Notes: a model not told the origin generated them from the letters alone. Counted from the first letter of the stretch, positions 23,392-36,211 are shown. The stretch is DNA of 64,000 nt from Ectobius pallidus (GCA_964059195.1 CAXKWD010000003.1:17404606-17468605), one strand, 5' to 3'. Made by a program: numbers and translations.

Positions 23392-24753
23392 CCTTTATTA
23401 CGTTACTGACAAGTTATTTACAAATGATCCAGATAATGTAAATACCAGTAGTGTCATCGTTTTACGTTATAAAGAAATCATGCTTTTGATTACTGTAGAG
23501 CCTAATCCTTTACTCATATAGTGATAGGACATCCTGCCGATTATTAAGTTACTTTAATAATAGTAAATAAATAAAAGTTAGGCCTATACCCTCATTGCTA
23601 GTACGGAATAACGATATCCAAATATAAATTTGTCATTAATTACAATATATTTTTATTTTACTTCAGGTGTAAGTTAGGTAATATTCATATTATTGGTATT
23701 GTATAAAAAGAAATAGGCATATAAGAATATTGTGGTCTTACCATTTTAGTATAATTTTTCTCTTTCGGGTACAGTTATACTTTCACATAATGTTTATTTA
23801 AACATTGCTCATAGGCCTCTATTATTTAGTGCATATTTATTATTATATATGTATAAATTTATTAAATAGAGATAAGTTATATTTGAGTGGAATTGCTTAT
23901 GTGTAGAAGTACAACAATTACTTATTACTCAGTTCTTTGATTTGGAAGGTTAGTTTTAACTTTGAAATAAGCCTCGTCTAATGTGGCTTGGCCACGAAAA
24001 CTAAGTATTGCACAGATCCAGTCCTTTAAATTGAACAGAATAGAGTTTTAACTTGATGTACATCAGTTTAGAAATATATATGGACAAAAATGAATTCGTT
24101 AATACTTGGGTAATGTTTCTTGAACATCATGATCAAGCATAAATAATCTTAGGTTTAGAGCTAGAGTTCTTTACTAAAATGTAACTTATCTTTTACATCA
24201 TTCCGCTGTCGAAGTCTTAATTCTTATATTCATTTTGAAAGTGACTTATCAGAAGTGTAGTAATTTCAGAGAGAGGGAGTTTTTTTCTGAAGCCCTGTGT
24301 GCTGTCATAAACTGAGATGGTGCTAAAGAAGTAGCAGTAAAATACGTGTTTTACGGTTGTACGACATTCAGATGGCTCGAATATACAATCTCATTGAGTC
24401 GTTGCTTGAAATAAGGGCTTATAGATGCACAGTTATTACTAGAATTTATTTCTTTTCATAGGCAGTATAGCGAGAGGTGAAGTTGTTCGCGAATTTATCT
24501 TGAGAAAATCCGGACCTCAATAGACAACCTGCTGTGACTATTTATTGAGTAAAAAGGGCGGAATGATTAACGATTCCTATTGAGAGTATTGACATTCTTC
24601 TGTTCTTACTAAATATTCCTTATGATTCCTCTCCAAAACATGTAGAATCACCTGTTATGATAGTTCATTTCCATTGGACTTAAATTCAATTATTTTCGGT
24701 AAAAAAATTACAGAGCTCAGAACTTCCACAAGAAAATTGTTTTATTTTTCACT

Positions 24754-25636
24754 TTAAGGGAGGACCGAAGTGTTGAGAGTGATTTTCTAAACTATTTGGA
24801 CTAGAAACTTGAAATTTTGCACACTTAATTTAAACATAAACAGATGTTGAAGTTACAAATTTCATTTTGACATCTCAATTTATTTTTGAGATATAATTAA
24901 ATTAATTGATTTTTTTAATCAAAATTGAAATCTATCTCCTCCGACAGATATTATACAATGGATCTGAATTTTTATGTGACATTCTATGATGTTTGCTTAA
25001 CATATTTAATGATTCAGATTTTTTATATTATTTATACTTTTTGTTTAAAAAATATTTTACCCAGAGAAATAAAAAGTTGATCAATTATTGATATATTTTT
25101 ATGTAAAATATTAATTTTAAAAATAAGTAAGACTCGTATTAAAAATCTGATTAGACATTTTATTACACACATCACAAAGTACACTAAAAAAATTTCATAG
25201 CTGTATCTATATTTTTGTGGGAGAAGATAGATTTTGAATGTGGCAAATTAACATGATAATTGAAACTGAGAAAACAAGCAATTAAAGTCTACATGCACTC
25301 AGAGTAAATATTAAGCATCTTCTGTACCTATAAATAAACCTTTATAATTATAAACTTTATAATTACACTGAACTATCACTAAATATGAAGGGAGCCCTAC
25401 ACAACACTTATATTATATATTTTACACCTAAATACACTATAAATAAATACGACTAGGTAACAAAGGATAGCACGAGGATTACGTGCAGTACTTTAAAAAT
25501 GGCGTCAGAAACGCTCCCAAATGGCATACAATTTTGCACAGTTTTACTTTAGAGTATGCTTGATTTTTTACACTAAAATCCAAAAATCGCATTTTTTTAC
25601 CAAAATAGCAAAATCAACACTTCTGTCCTCCCTTAA
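24754..25636 (+). mobile_element. TTAA-flanked transposon family A, copy 3 (best preserved)
   Basis: Left end TTAAGGGAGGACCGAAGTGT and right end ACACTTCTGTCCTCCCTTAA are inverted repeats with one mismatch over 23-24 bp. TTAA is present at both edges. The 883-bp interior has no transposase. It serves as the reference for the copies at 67 and 2522, and its 25469-25492 segment reappears inverted after the assembly gap. Confidence 0.85.
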
Positions 25637-25820
25637 ATGCTTTGCGATTACATAATCTACTATTATTAATATTGTAGGCATGCTTATTATACAAGATTTG
25701 TAATGATTGATGAATTTCACGTCCGTTTGTGGTGAATACTTAAATTGATACTTAAAAGAGTACCAATTTAGTACTGGAGGTGGTTGGATGTTAAAATACA
25801 TCTGCCTATACTGCCCAGGG

Positions 25821-25848
25821 CTGAAGATGGCATAGTTATGTGCCGAAA
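25821..25848 (+). other. CTGAAGATGGC...GCCGAAA motif
   Basis: A CTGAAGA element, a GGC/GCC stem and GAAA follow each other within 28 bases, as at 34537-34562. The order fits the hammerhead core CUGANGA-stem-GAAA, but stem II has an extra U and stems I and III were not established. Confidence 0.3.
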
Positions 25849-25957
25849 TGCGCATATCCTTTAAGAGAACTATAGCCAGATTGTTGACCGATACACGGCT
25901 GCTAAGTGATAACATCATCCACTATCATTTGAACTACCAATTATGTATATATATGTA

Positions 25958-26560
25958 CTAGCATGTGCCCGCAGCTTCGCCCGCGATAATTATTTCAAAA
26001 ATTAAAAATTAAGAGCATAATAGTTAAATCATTATATTTATTAACACCTAAATCACGTGGACTACATACCACGAGTAGATAGCATCGCTTGGTAAAAACT
26101 ACCTCAGATTCGAGTTCCTTGGCCCAGAAAACCCCTGTATATTGAGTTTCGTCCAAATAAAACAATGTTTGACCATATTAGGGCTTACAACATTCAAGCG
26201 ATCGCGAAAGTTTTATTTCAAGGTATGACAAAAATAGACAAAGCCAACTGTAGTAGTCAAACTTCCATTTAATTTAATTCCAAACCCATCTGAAACTCAG
26301 TGGCAACAATATGTTTTAATGTCAAATGTGATTCGGATTCGATAATTCTGTGTAAAAAGGGGTTAAGTATTTTCAAAAACATTTAATTTTTGGCATTTAA
26401 AATCAGAATTTTTCAAAATCCTTTCTTAGTGAGCACCTACATTATGAAACGAAGGTACTGTCAAAATTCCAAGTCTCTACCTGTTATAGTTTAGGCTCTA
26501 CGTTGATTCCTGTCAGTCAGTCAGGACAAAGCCTTTTATATATATATATATATATATATC
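25958..26560 (-). mobile_element. Helitron-like non-autonomous element
   Basis: The minus-strand 3' end has a CGCGG/CTGCG hairpin about ten bases before CTAG, followed by host T. The opposite end is an ATATATATAAAAGGCTTTG microsatellite-bearing terminus followed by TCCTGACTGACTG, shared with 52165 and 58030. The rolling-circle-type termini suggest a Helitron. No Rep/helicase is encoded. Confidence 0.6.
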
Positions 26561-27570
26561 TTAATACGGCAGTTAAATAAGAACAATAATATTAGCAACC
26601 TTGTATCAGGATATGAACTATCTGCATTAATGATTTGTGGTATAAGGTGGTACATTTTAAGTATATATTTGAGATTTGTAATATATAAACCCAGAAATAT
26701 AATATTAATAGAGCAATGTAAATGTGAGCATTTTTATCCTTGTGTTAGGACCATCATTTATAGAAATAAACATTTTGATTGAAACATTTCTTGTCGATTT
26801 CAAACTGATGAGCCCATTGATGATTTCATTTGATGCTTACTTATTTCAGATCTGTACTGAAATGATTAAGAGTGTCACCCCGTCTCTTTCTCTTTGCTTT
26901 TCTTTCCCTCTCTGTTCATCTTTTTGTAACCTCTAACATTGTGTCCGTTATAATTTTCAGAGCAAACCTTAAGAAAATACAGTTAATTTGCCGTGCGGTT
27001 ATAAAATTACATAGTCTCGATTGGCTGTCGTTAAATGTTGGAAGGACGTGCAGGCTTCAAATGAAGTTGTGCTGGTTAATGATTTGTTTATTTTTAGCTC
27101 TGAAGGCCGCTTCCTTATTAGTTATTAGCTTCCAATTTCTGGACTTCCCCCGCATCTGTCGGGCTTCGTTATGAAATAATTCTTTATTGCGTTTTACTTT
27201 AACATTGTGTAAGATAGAAATGCATAACCATTACAAACGCAGAGTGCTTCTTGAGTTTAGGTGATACCTGTATATAATATATGAGTCGCTTACGTTTTAG
27301 CTTCAACAGAAATAACGGAATCATTCATTTATATTATTCTGAAGTAAATTGTTGAACCACAGTCGTGCATATTTTTCTTGTGAAATATAAAATATCCTTT
27401 GACTTCGTGATTTATACACAGGGCAGTTAAAAAAAAATTAAGAATTCTAGCATGTAAACGCTTTCATATTGCACAAAATTCACCTCACCCCATTTTTTAA
27501 AACCAATGATATCCTTTTCGTATAATAATTATATAATAATTCCTTAATGTCAACTTCTTCTGTTGTTGCC

Positions 27571-27600
27571 TAGGCCTATGAAACCGAAAGGCCTAGGCAC
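27571..27600. repeat. Inverted TAGGCCTA/CCTAGGC motif
   Basis: CCTAGGCCTATG and, 12 bases later, AGGCCTAGGC form a small inverted pair built from the octamer enriched across the window. Confidence 0.5.
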
Positions 27601-27734
27601 AATGAAAGAAGTTTAGATTAAGGAATTATATATTTATTGTTTTATTTATTGAGTTCAACGGTGCAAGCAATATAACTTGAACGTATTAATCCTCTTCATA
27701 AGTTTTATAATAATTTCATCAGAACAAATCAGGT

Positions 27735-27895
27735 AAACCGAGCGAGGTGGTCTTCTTGGGAGGTCCCAGGTTCAATATGACCTGGTTTTTTGCATGGTTT
27801 CCCCAGTCGTAAAGGCAAATGTTGAATTGGATAATTACTTACCGTGACTCGTCGTCGCTATTTTATCCTGTGCCATATTCATTGAAATTAATATA
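27735..27895 (+). repeat. tRNA-derived SINE (GGGAGGTCCC family)
   Basis: CCGAGCGAGGTGG, then GGGAGGTCCCAGGTTCAA, resembles a tRNA A box and B box. The body TTTGCATGGTTTCCCCAGTC matches the reverse copy at 15555-15722. The head is decayed. Confidence 0.6.
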
Positions 27896-28654
27896 ATTTG
27901 AATTTTATTAACATAAAAACATCAGCAATAGAAAATAGTTGACAATCAATAGTTACATGGCCTAATGATATAGTCAACACACAAAACTTGAAATCCTGAT
28001 AAGGCCTCGTTGCTCAAAATAGTATAAATAAAGCTGAATTTGAAGAATAAAATTAGGTAACTAAGTTTAGTGCCTTTTGCCGTCCAATTAAAATAGTCAT
28101 TCTGAGAATTTCACAAAAAAAAAATTGCTAAATTTCCCAAGGTACACCGCTATGCCGACGTACCCCGGGTTCAGACTCTGTTTTGGACATGCTTAGATTG
28201 TTACAAGAAAGTGTGCCCCCCCCCCCCGGTCACTATTCTACACTTAAAATGATGTTCTGAAATATTTGTAATTATTTCTGACACATGCTGTATAGGCTAT
28301 AACACACACTCACACTCAACAATGGTGAATATGTGGGCAGTGTTTTAATTAATTTGCTTGAACTGTTGTTACACGTTACAGGTAGAATGTGAAGCATTTT
28401 ATTATTGGAATTTTTGCGAAGGGATTTACAGATATCTGGTAGAATAAAGCTGTTATTATATTGTGGAGTTCTCGGAAATCTCACGTGGATGTGCGCTTGG
28501 GGTGTTAGCTTCTAGCGAATCTATAAATACAGTTCAGGAAACTAAAAATCACACGTTTTAGTATTATATCATACAGTAATTGATTACACTTAATTACGTG
28601 ATAATTGATAACATGTCAGCCTCTAAAAAAGAGGTTGCTTGAGTTAATGGTCAC

Positions 28655-29376
28655 CCATTAGTGTAAGGCATTTAGTGACCATAATGAAAAAAATGCATTT
28701 ATGACCTAAACATAGAGAAAAAAATGACACAAAATTTTTAAAAAAGTCAAAATGAAATTTATCAATTTAAAAAAAGAAGACCAATAAATTTACTATTATT
28801 GCTTATATTTAGTTTAAGTAATAAAATGCTAAAAGCAATTTAACGGATGACTGTGCGTTATATGGCAATTTACAATATAAAACACTGTTATTTTTTTACT
28901 AAAGAAGTACCGGTAAGTAAATGTTTAGACACCATTAGCGAAAAAAATTATTTCTGAACTGGCATGCCCATCAAATTGTCCCTAGCAAATATGTGCCATT
29001 TAAAAAGAAAGACAAAAACAATTCTTTATTGCTACGAGACAAATTGCTATGGTGTTTACAACAAACCTGAATTAAAATCAACTATGGACGTTGGCGGAGA
29101 TTCTCAAATAAAAACGATTGTTTGTTGTCTGGAAGTAACGATTCGTACATGGAAAAGCTCTTCTCTACCTCCACTGAAACATGACCTAAAAATGCTGAAA
29201 AATAGCTTTAAAAAGACACACACACACAAAAACAAACAAACAAACATGGCCTAAAATGCCGAGAATGACCCAAAAATTGCCTAACAATGACCTATCTCGC
29301 GAAAATGACGATCAATTTGCCTTTATTTAAACATTTATTTCGTGATACACATTCATATTATATTCGAGCTATCTTT
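28655..29376 (+). repeat. Interspersed GACCTAAAAATG-rich element, copy 1
   Basis: It is matched in reverse by 44520-45030, including GAACTGGCATGCCCATCA and CCACTGAAACATGACCTAAA. The ends hold repeated AATGACC words, like those of the hAT-like element at 11998. A 96-codon frame at 28964 has no recognisable domain and is not preserved in the other copy. Confidence 0.6.
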
Positions 29377-29717
29377 TAAACTTCATATAAAAAGGATGCA
29401 AAATCATCAAATGCCTTGCCCTGTCACCCACAAAACACGTAGCGGTTAAATTGACACCTACTTGAGTCTGTAATCTCGCTGAACTTTTGCTGCACAGCCT
29501 CTGTATATCGGTGTGTTGTGGTCCAGCTTCCGCATACAGGGTCAGCATTTAATTAATTTATTGATCGCGCATTATAATTACTGTAACAAGGTTTAATTTA
29601 CTGGAAATAATGAGAGCTTTTGCCTATAAATTTACAAAATTCTGTATAGTGCACTGATGGTCATCAAAGCCCAGGGTTATTAGTGCAGGTAGGCCTACCA
29701 CAGATTTATAAGAATGA

Positions 29718-29781
29718 GACTCAGCTTAACTGCTCTGGAATGTCGGGAAAATACTGTATTCCAGAGCAGTCAAGCTGAGTC
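29718..29781. repeat. Hairpin with 24-bp arms
   Basis: GACTCAGCTTAACTGCTCTG and its complement (one mismatch over 24 bp) are separated by 16 bases. No function is assigned. Confidence 0.7.
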
Positions 29782-30542
29782 CCATACTTATACAATAGCT
29801 ATTTATGAAACTAGTGATAATGTTTTATTGTGCGAATATGTATGTTTGCGAAACTAGTTCGGAAGGGCGAATATAGCAATCCTACGAGCAAATAAAATCA
29901 TTTACCATGTATATCATGCACTATTTTTTTGGACGTTACTATTTGTGAAATATTTATTTTGCGTTCCGTGCAGCCACTTTTGGAGTTCCCAGCTGTCCTA
30001 CACTTGCGCAGACAGAGGCTATTGATTTTGTGGTGCATGGCTCCCAGCATATGGGGTGGAGTGGACAAATCTTTTCAGCAACCAAGCGACTGTTTTTGCG
30101 ATCTCCGTGAGAAGTGTAACATTCAGAAAGACGTAATGAATTTTTAACATTCTCATTTATTTTATAAAACTTAGTCTATTTATTAATCATATGCATATAT
30201 TTTTAGTTAAAAGAGTTTTTTCTCTTGTGACTGAAACCATAGTTGGTAACCCTGCAGTGTTACAATTTTATACCACTAAAATGGCATAATTTTCTTCTTT
30301 TAATTTTGCTGTTCATTTGTCTCCGCTTGTGGAAAATTTGACCGTTATTATCTATTATTGGATGATCACTGATTCATTAGCTAAATGTCATTGTCAAATC
30401 TATAATATAACTTATTTTGCAAAATATCTACCGAAGGAGAAGGAAGTTAACGAAATCCGCCATTTTGTTTCATACAATACACTTTCCGTCATGTTCTAAG
30501 CTTGCAGTTAATTTAATTTTAGATTAGTTTAGGTTATACAAT

Positions 30543-30838
30543 GACAGCTTGGTCTTGTGGTAAGCGTCGCTGACTACAAATCCTTAGGCCCCGGTTCGAT
30601 CCCCGGTACCTCTTCAGATTTTTCTGAGGTAGGGAAGTCTGGAACGGAGTGCTCTCATCCTCGTGATTCAAATTGAGGAGCTACTTGATAGAGAAGTAGC
30701 GGCTCGGTAATGAAAACCACTATTAACGGCCGTGGGTGTCGGCATGCTCACCACATGTCCCCAATCCTGCCATCTGACGCAGCGGTCGGGTGGTAAGCCT
30801 TGTCCCTTCAGGGATGTAGCCCCACGGACTTTAGTATT
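30543..30838 (+). repeat. tRNA-derived SINE (GTCTTGTGG family), copy 1
   Basis: The head reads TTGGTCTTGTGGTAAGCGTC, with B box GGTTCGATCCCCGGTACC, followed by GATTTTTCTGAGGTAGGG and a body ending TTCAGGGATGTAGCCCCACG. It aligns with the copies at 39695 and 39941. Short open frames through it are by-products. Confidence 0.75.
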
Positions 30839-31019
30839 AGGTAATACAATGATTCCTTTTGTTAAAAGAAATATATTGTATTGGTATTTTACAAAACTCA
30901 AGACATCCATTATAAATACGATAAATTGCACTGACTTCGCTTTGCTCTCCTTACAAATATAATACGAAAGTGAATACGCGGAAGTCCTGATCAGTGAAGT
31001 AGCGGAAATTTCTCGTTTT

Positions 31020-31855
31020 GGTTCTGTACATTGAAAAACCCGGATATAGGCCTATAAGAATTCCTTATACTCGAACATCTTTCCGAATATATACTTACAA
31101 AAAAGTGCCTTCATATGAGTTATATGTGTACTGCTTCCTTGGTGATATATCTTCTCGCAGTTCATTTCTTTTTAAAGCACCAACCATTTATCTCCCAATA
31201 CTTGTAAGTATCGAAAAAGCACATTTTCGTACTTGTAGAAACACAGTCCACGAGCTTTGATGTGGTTTTTATTTTTTCTTCTTTGATTTTCCTATCCGAT
31301 AGCTAGCATAGTTAATATAAACCTACTTGTAAATATTTTTTACTCAAATTGCTGCATTATAATTTATTTTGTAGCCTGTTTTTAAATGCTCATTCTTCCT
31401 AAGGTAAACAGTGGATCTAGTAAGGAAGTATTTGTTACATACTTAATTGGATTGTTAAAAGTAAAATTCCTGGAGTCCTAGTTTAAACCTAAACATCAGG
31501 GAATATTACCAATCGTTTAGTTTACATTGGCGTTTGTCAACTATAGCCGCCGAGGTCCACTAAATTGGCGTTGGTAAACAAATGGGGATAAAGTCAGGGT
31601 TTTCCAACTTAGTTTACATTAATGTTTGTCAGTTGACATTAGTAAACAAGTGGGGAAAATGTAACTCGGGGATTTCCAACGTCAAGAGTACCTACTAAGG
31701 GTCAATATAAGTGCAGGAATTGAATGTTGGGCAGCACGTCTGGGGGATAAAATTGGACAAATTGTAAATAATGCGCTGAAAATAAAGTAAAATTTATATG
31801 TAACTTTGTTTCATTTAAGATCTTTCTAAAGAGTTCTTGAAGTAATTTCTGTATA
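31020..31855. other. Stretch without recognised gene
   Basis: AT-rich. Contains two related GTTTACATTRRYGTTTGTCA words at about 31520 and 31612, but no named element. Confidence 0.5.
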
Positions 31856-31859
31856 TCTT

Positions 31860-32105
31860 GTAACAGTTATTTCACATGATTCTGAGTTGCGAACTTGAAC
31901 TGACTTGAATTTCTTATTTTAGGAAATAAAAACATTGGAATTACAAATTAGATACTTAAAATGTACTTTACTAAAGCTGAATACTTTTTGATATTGTATA
32001 AAAAATTATATAAATTCAATATATTTTTCAAACTGACTTCGCGGGCATCAAGAAAAGGACTTGCGGGCCCCATGCCATCCCGGATTGCCAGTTGAGTAGC
32101 CCTGA
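31860..32105. mobile_element. hAT-like terminal fragment
   Basis: GCGGGCCCCATGCCATCCCG, then GATTGCCAGTTGAGTAGCCC, resembles a reversed hAT end (CAACTGGCAATCC...GGGCCCGC). Only one end is visible, so the limits are approximate. Confidence 0.35.
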
Positions 32106-32109
32106 TCTA

Positions 32110-33620
32110 GCCGATTCCTAGGATTGCACATCGCACTATGATTGGTTGAAAACAGAAAATCAGTTGGAAAAATCGTGAACACAGATCATGCAAAAACATC
32201 TTATGTCTTTCTCTCCCAAGACTGACATCTTCTGGTGGCAGTATGTCTATACTAAAGCTAAACCATGGACTTTTATCAAATACCACGACGCCTTAGCACA
32301 TTGTGCGCGTAGGTCGCGCAGCGAATCTGCCTGTGTGCGCATGCATGGTACGTGACAGTATATGAATTGACTTTGGGAACAAACATATTATCTACTCTTC
32401 TCTTACCGATAAAGAATGATTTCTTTTACCAATAGTTTCATCTCCCTAGAAATCACTTGCTTCAAATAGAATTTAGATTTTGCGTTCTTTTATGTAAAAC
32501 GCTTGTGAAATGACTGACTTTTTCCTGTAACCCTTACGGTGGGGTATAGGGCCTCTAATTCGAGGTTCTTGTGAAATGAAGGGCCGAAAACTTGCCAAAA
32601 CGCCATTAAGTGATTTTCGAAAAGTGACTATCAGATAAACAGGTTTATGTTTTACGCACTTTCTCTTGCTGATACCCTTCCTCCTTGGCATTTCATCAGG
32701 ACTTGATAATGTATTGTTCTATGTACCTTAGGTATGGTTGCGAGGGACGGTCTCATGACGCGAATGCGACACTAAAGTGATGCAAATACAGCTAGGTGAC
32801 CTAGCTCCGTGCTGTCGTCTCCATTCATATTTTATGCGCCACACTACGTGCCTGTCTGCCGTAAAAAAACCCGCCCTCAGACCCATGAATTACAACTCCA
32901 GAATCCACCGGATATTCTGAAAGAATATGAACACAGTCTCGGCTCGATGTAGGCAGAAATATAGGCTAGTATAAACGAATATGTATACCCTTAGCAAACA
33001 GGGAAGGCGTTTGGGGCCAGGTAGATTCCTTCACCCACAGGCACCCTCACATTTACAAGCGCAGGGAATTAGGACCGACAGTAATTTCCGCCCCATGAGT
33101 CACTTAGTCTACTTCAATCAATCAATCTTAGATGTTTTAATGTGTCATTTTATCTTAAAGTGTTCGTTATATATCAATTCTACACATAATTACAAGAAAA
33201 ATGACACCAAACAATGTATAATTTACTTTAATAGGAACATTTCTAACAAATGGTGAAGTAAGTCACTATGAAATTTCACTGTAGCATGGGAGTGTCCAGG
33301 TTTTCAAATGTATCCAGATCCTATCCTAGCACGTATATCGTTATTTCTGTTTTCCAAGTTAGGAGAACTCGTGATAGAGGAGTGCTGAGCAAATTGAGAA
33401 GAGCGTAGCGCAGCGGTTTGATTTATTTAGGCAGAGTAAGAGTCACAGACGCCTCAGGTGTATGCACGTAGCAGTAACAAAGCCCGCGGGTATTTGCTCT
33501 ACTCTGTAATTACACAAGTTTCGTACTCCCAGGCAATGAGGGCTTAAGGAGTGCATCCTCCGAGCAGCAGCAAGTCACCCCTTCTTAGGCCTACACAAAT
33601 CAAGGACTACACTTAGTGCG
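32110..33620. other. Stretch without recognised gene
   Basis: Somewhat less AT-rich, with several short frames. None matches a family I know. Confidence 0.5.
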
Positions 33621-33773
33621 CCAAAGTTAGTATGCATCGTTAATATACTCGCCATAAATTAAAACATTAAAAAACACACAAAAAAAGTCTGCAGATAAAA
33701 GTTCTGACATATCAAATTGAAATGTTAAAATCTTATGTATCGATGCAAAGTCCTTCTTCACTGGTGTTACAAG

Positions 33774-34150
33774 GCGCGTCCATAAAGTAAGTTTCCTTGG
33801 GCTGTTTACAGAAACAAAACATAATTTGAAGGAAATATTTATTGCAACAGACACAGCCAGTGTTTAGCTATTTTTCAACATATTCGCCACCGGAATTGAA
33901 ACATTTATCTTACCGTGGCACCAACTTTTGAATACCTGTGTCGTAGAAGTGTGCTGACTGGGATTTGAACCACCGTGTGACAACCACCATCGTCACTATC
34001 TGTCATTCTTGGTCATTTCTTGAGGTGTGGGAAAAGATGGAAGTCACTTGGAGCGAAGTTCGGGCTTTAGGTTGGATGTATAAACACCTCCCAGCCGATC
34101 TTGTGCAGGAGACTTGGTTATCAGTCCTTTGTCATTAAGGCAATATTCTA
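33774..34150 (-). mobile_element. Decayed mariner transposase 3' part
   Basis: Minus-strand translation, with frame changes, gives SQSAHFYDTGIQKLVPR, DKCFNSGGEYVEK and a stop, the typical mariner C-terminus (F...GI.KLV.R.DKC....G.YVEK). Upstream lie LPSFPTPQE-type remnants. It belongs to a different mariner lineage from the pair at 17 kb. The 3' end near 33774 reads GCGCGTCCATAAAGTAAG on the plus strand. Confidence 0.75.
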
Positions 34151-34217
34151 TACCCAGATGCACATAGTAAGAGCTCTAATTGTTTAATTGTTGCATACTT
34201 TTTTTGTAGAATTTAAT

Positions 34218-34626
34218 ATTAATATAATATTAACAATAAAATAAAATGGACTTGATACCAGCAAGTCAATATTTTATTTTAATATTTGCCTGGACCTTTC
34301 ATCGTATTTCTGCCATCTTCAGGGCACCTTTTTTGCTGGTTTATATGCCTCAATAATTAAAACCAACAGACACACAACGAAGACGCCACAGGAGAGTGAT
34401 ATAGCTGAGGACGTTTCAGTGATAGTGTTTTTATGAAGCTTTTAGGCATTTTGATTTTATAAATGTGACAAGATGTAAAGCAATGCAGTTTTGGTTTTAA
34501 TTATTGAGGCATCCAAACCAGCGAAGGAAGATGTCCTGAAGATGGCTGAAATACGCCGAAAGGCCAAGGGAAATATTAAAATAAATTATTGTTGAGTTGC
34601 TGGCATGAAATCCATTTTATTTTATT
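34218..34626. repeat. Large inverted repeat with CTGAAGATGGC motifs
   Basis: The left arm 34218-34368 and right arm 34487-34626 are inverted copies, both carrying AATAAAATAAAATGGA-type tails, TTAATTATTGAGGCAT-type inner edges and a CTGAAGATGGC motif. The arrangement resembles inverted terminal segments of Penelope-like retroelements. No reverse transcriptase or GIY-YIG domain is present. Confidence 0.6.
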
Positions 34627-34803
34627 GATCGATCTCAACGGTCAGTGACATGAATTCTAATACATTATCATGCTAACAAATTATTCATATGTTGCACTGA
34701 TGATGTATGCCACGAAGAGCTCTGCTGTGCCGATCTTTCTACCTGTACTCTAATAAATTAGGCGGTTGTAAGTATGTATATACAGAGGATGTTAATGAAT
34801 AAC

Positions 34804-35290
34804 ACCGAAATATTTTACCTGTGTACAGAGGGGACATAGACAAGCAACTTTTATTAGGAGATTTTCGCTCTATGACGTAAAATGTGTATGCTACAGGGCA
34901 TTAAAGTCTTTACAATATGGTGTTCATAAGTCAATTATGAAGCGCAATAGGATTAAAATTTTCATTAAATTGAATTCATGCCTTCATAGTGATCAATAAA
35001 AACCTGATTCTTAATCATTCATCAGCAGCTATATCGTAATTTAGTGTTTCCATAATCTGCAAAATTTATAGACTAATCACACGACTGGCCGCCACTGCAT
35101 TTTTTTTATTTCATAACTCCAGTGTTAACTAAGTTCCTTTGTTTTGCATTTTTTTCAAATGTGAGAAGTCAGTGGCGGCCATGCTTTAGGAGATTTTATG
35201 CTGTAAAAGGAAAAATTGAATTCATAGAGCAAAACTCTCCCAATAAAGTTGCTTGTCTCTGTCCCCTGTATATACAGGTAAATTATTTCG
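34804..35290. mobile_element. Inverted-repeat element, about 70-bp ends
   Basis: Left TTACCTGTGTACAGAGGGGA and right CTGTCCCCTGTATATACAGG regions are inverted copies extending to GCTCTATG on the inner side. A partial copy is at 19861. No coding function is apparent. Confidence 0.55.
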
Positions 35291-35357
35291 ATGTAATACA
35301 TTATCGCCCTGTATATGTACTGTGGGATAGAGACTGAAACTATACCAAGCAGTGAGT

Positions 35358-35532
35358 GAATCTTTACACTTTTACACTTATGTAAGTCTGGTCAGTGCTT
35401 CTCAAGTTCACGAAGGCAGGCAGACAGGTACACGTTACGTTTTATAACACATAAGGTTTAATTAAATACTGTATTTTTGTGAACTTGAGGAGCACCGACC
35501 AGATTTACGTAAGTGTAAAAGTGTAAAGATTC
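35358..35532. mobile_element. Foldback MITE, 175 bp
   Basis: Arms of about 57 bp begin GAATCTTTACACTTTTACAC and end in the complementary sequence, separated by about 60 bp of unique DNA. There is no coding content. Superfamily is unknown. Confidence 0.65.
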
Positions 35533-35827
35533 ACACACTTCGTTTCAAGCAGCGCAGTGGAATCAGTCACCGTGATATACCAAAGTGTATTGCAGAGTAG
35601 TCTAAACGAGGTTAGCAGGCGTTACTCTAAATTATAATTCCTCTCTCTGTGATATTACAGGAATCGTGATATAGGGTAGTTGTCGGTACTTAACTATTCA
35701 AGAGTGAATTAATTATGACACAAGGAGGCTCCTTCTATAGTAAATTATGCAAAAAAGCCTATAGTGACATTTATTAAGATACGAGTAATTTTCATACGAG
35801 TATCTTCATTACCATTATAGGCAACTT

Positions 35828-36211
35828 CAGGGTGTCCACTGGTCGGTAAAATCCGGGATTTTGTATGGTCGGGAAAATCCGGGAAAAGTCAATGAATTTG
35901 TTAAAATATCCGGGAAAATTCGAAAAATTGCAAAGTGTGATCAAAAAGACTTCTTGACAATAATAGGCCTATATGAAAGTATATTTAATTTATTTTATTG
36001 TTCCTAATTCTTGCATCTGTTATAGCCTAAGTAATTATTGTTTGCAATTACTTTTGTTACTGAAAGTTTTTCTTATTTAAAGTATGTATAATCCTATAAT
36101 TTTTCTTACACAGTTAAGTGCTTCATATTTTGGTCGGGAATTTCTGAAATGATCAACGAAAATCAGGGAATAAGCCGGGAATTTCTTCAGCATTACTTGG
36201 TGGACACCCTG
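35828..36211. mobile_element. Non-autonomous CAGGGTGTCCA element
   Basis: Termini CAGGGTGTCCAC and TGGTGGACACCCTG enclose 384 bp with repeated GGGAAAATCCGGG words. AACTT is directly repeated on both sides (35823-35827, 36212-36216), a possible 5-bp target duplication. The termini look hAT-like, although hAT normally gives 8 bp. A decayed relative lies at 37758. Confidence 0.65.

Noticed and set aside
25568..25918. 116-codon minus-strand frame
   Set aside because: It crosses the end of a TTAA-flanked transposon and the CTGAAGATGGC motif, with no domain or protein-like composition.
28964..29254. 96-codon frame with KRKTKTILYCYETNCYGVYN
   Set aside because: It sits in an interspersed repeat, is not preserved in the second copy at 44.5-45.0 kb, and has no known domain.
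30668..30962. Overlapping frames on both strands near 30.7 kb
   Set aside because: They are shadows of the SINE copy at 30543-30838; the same peptide pieces recur at 39.8-40.2 kb.
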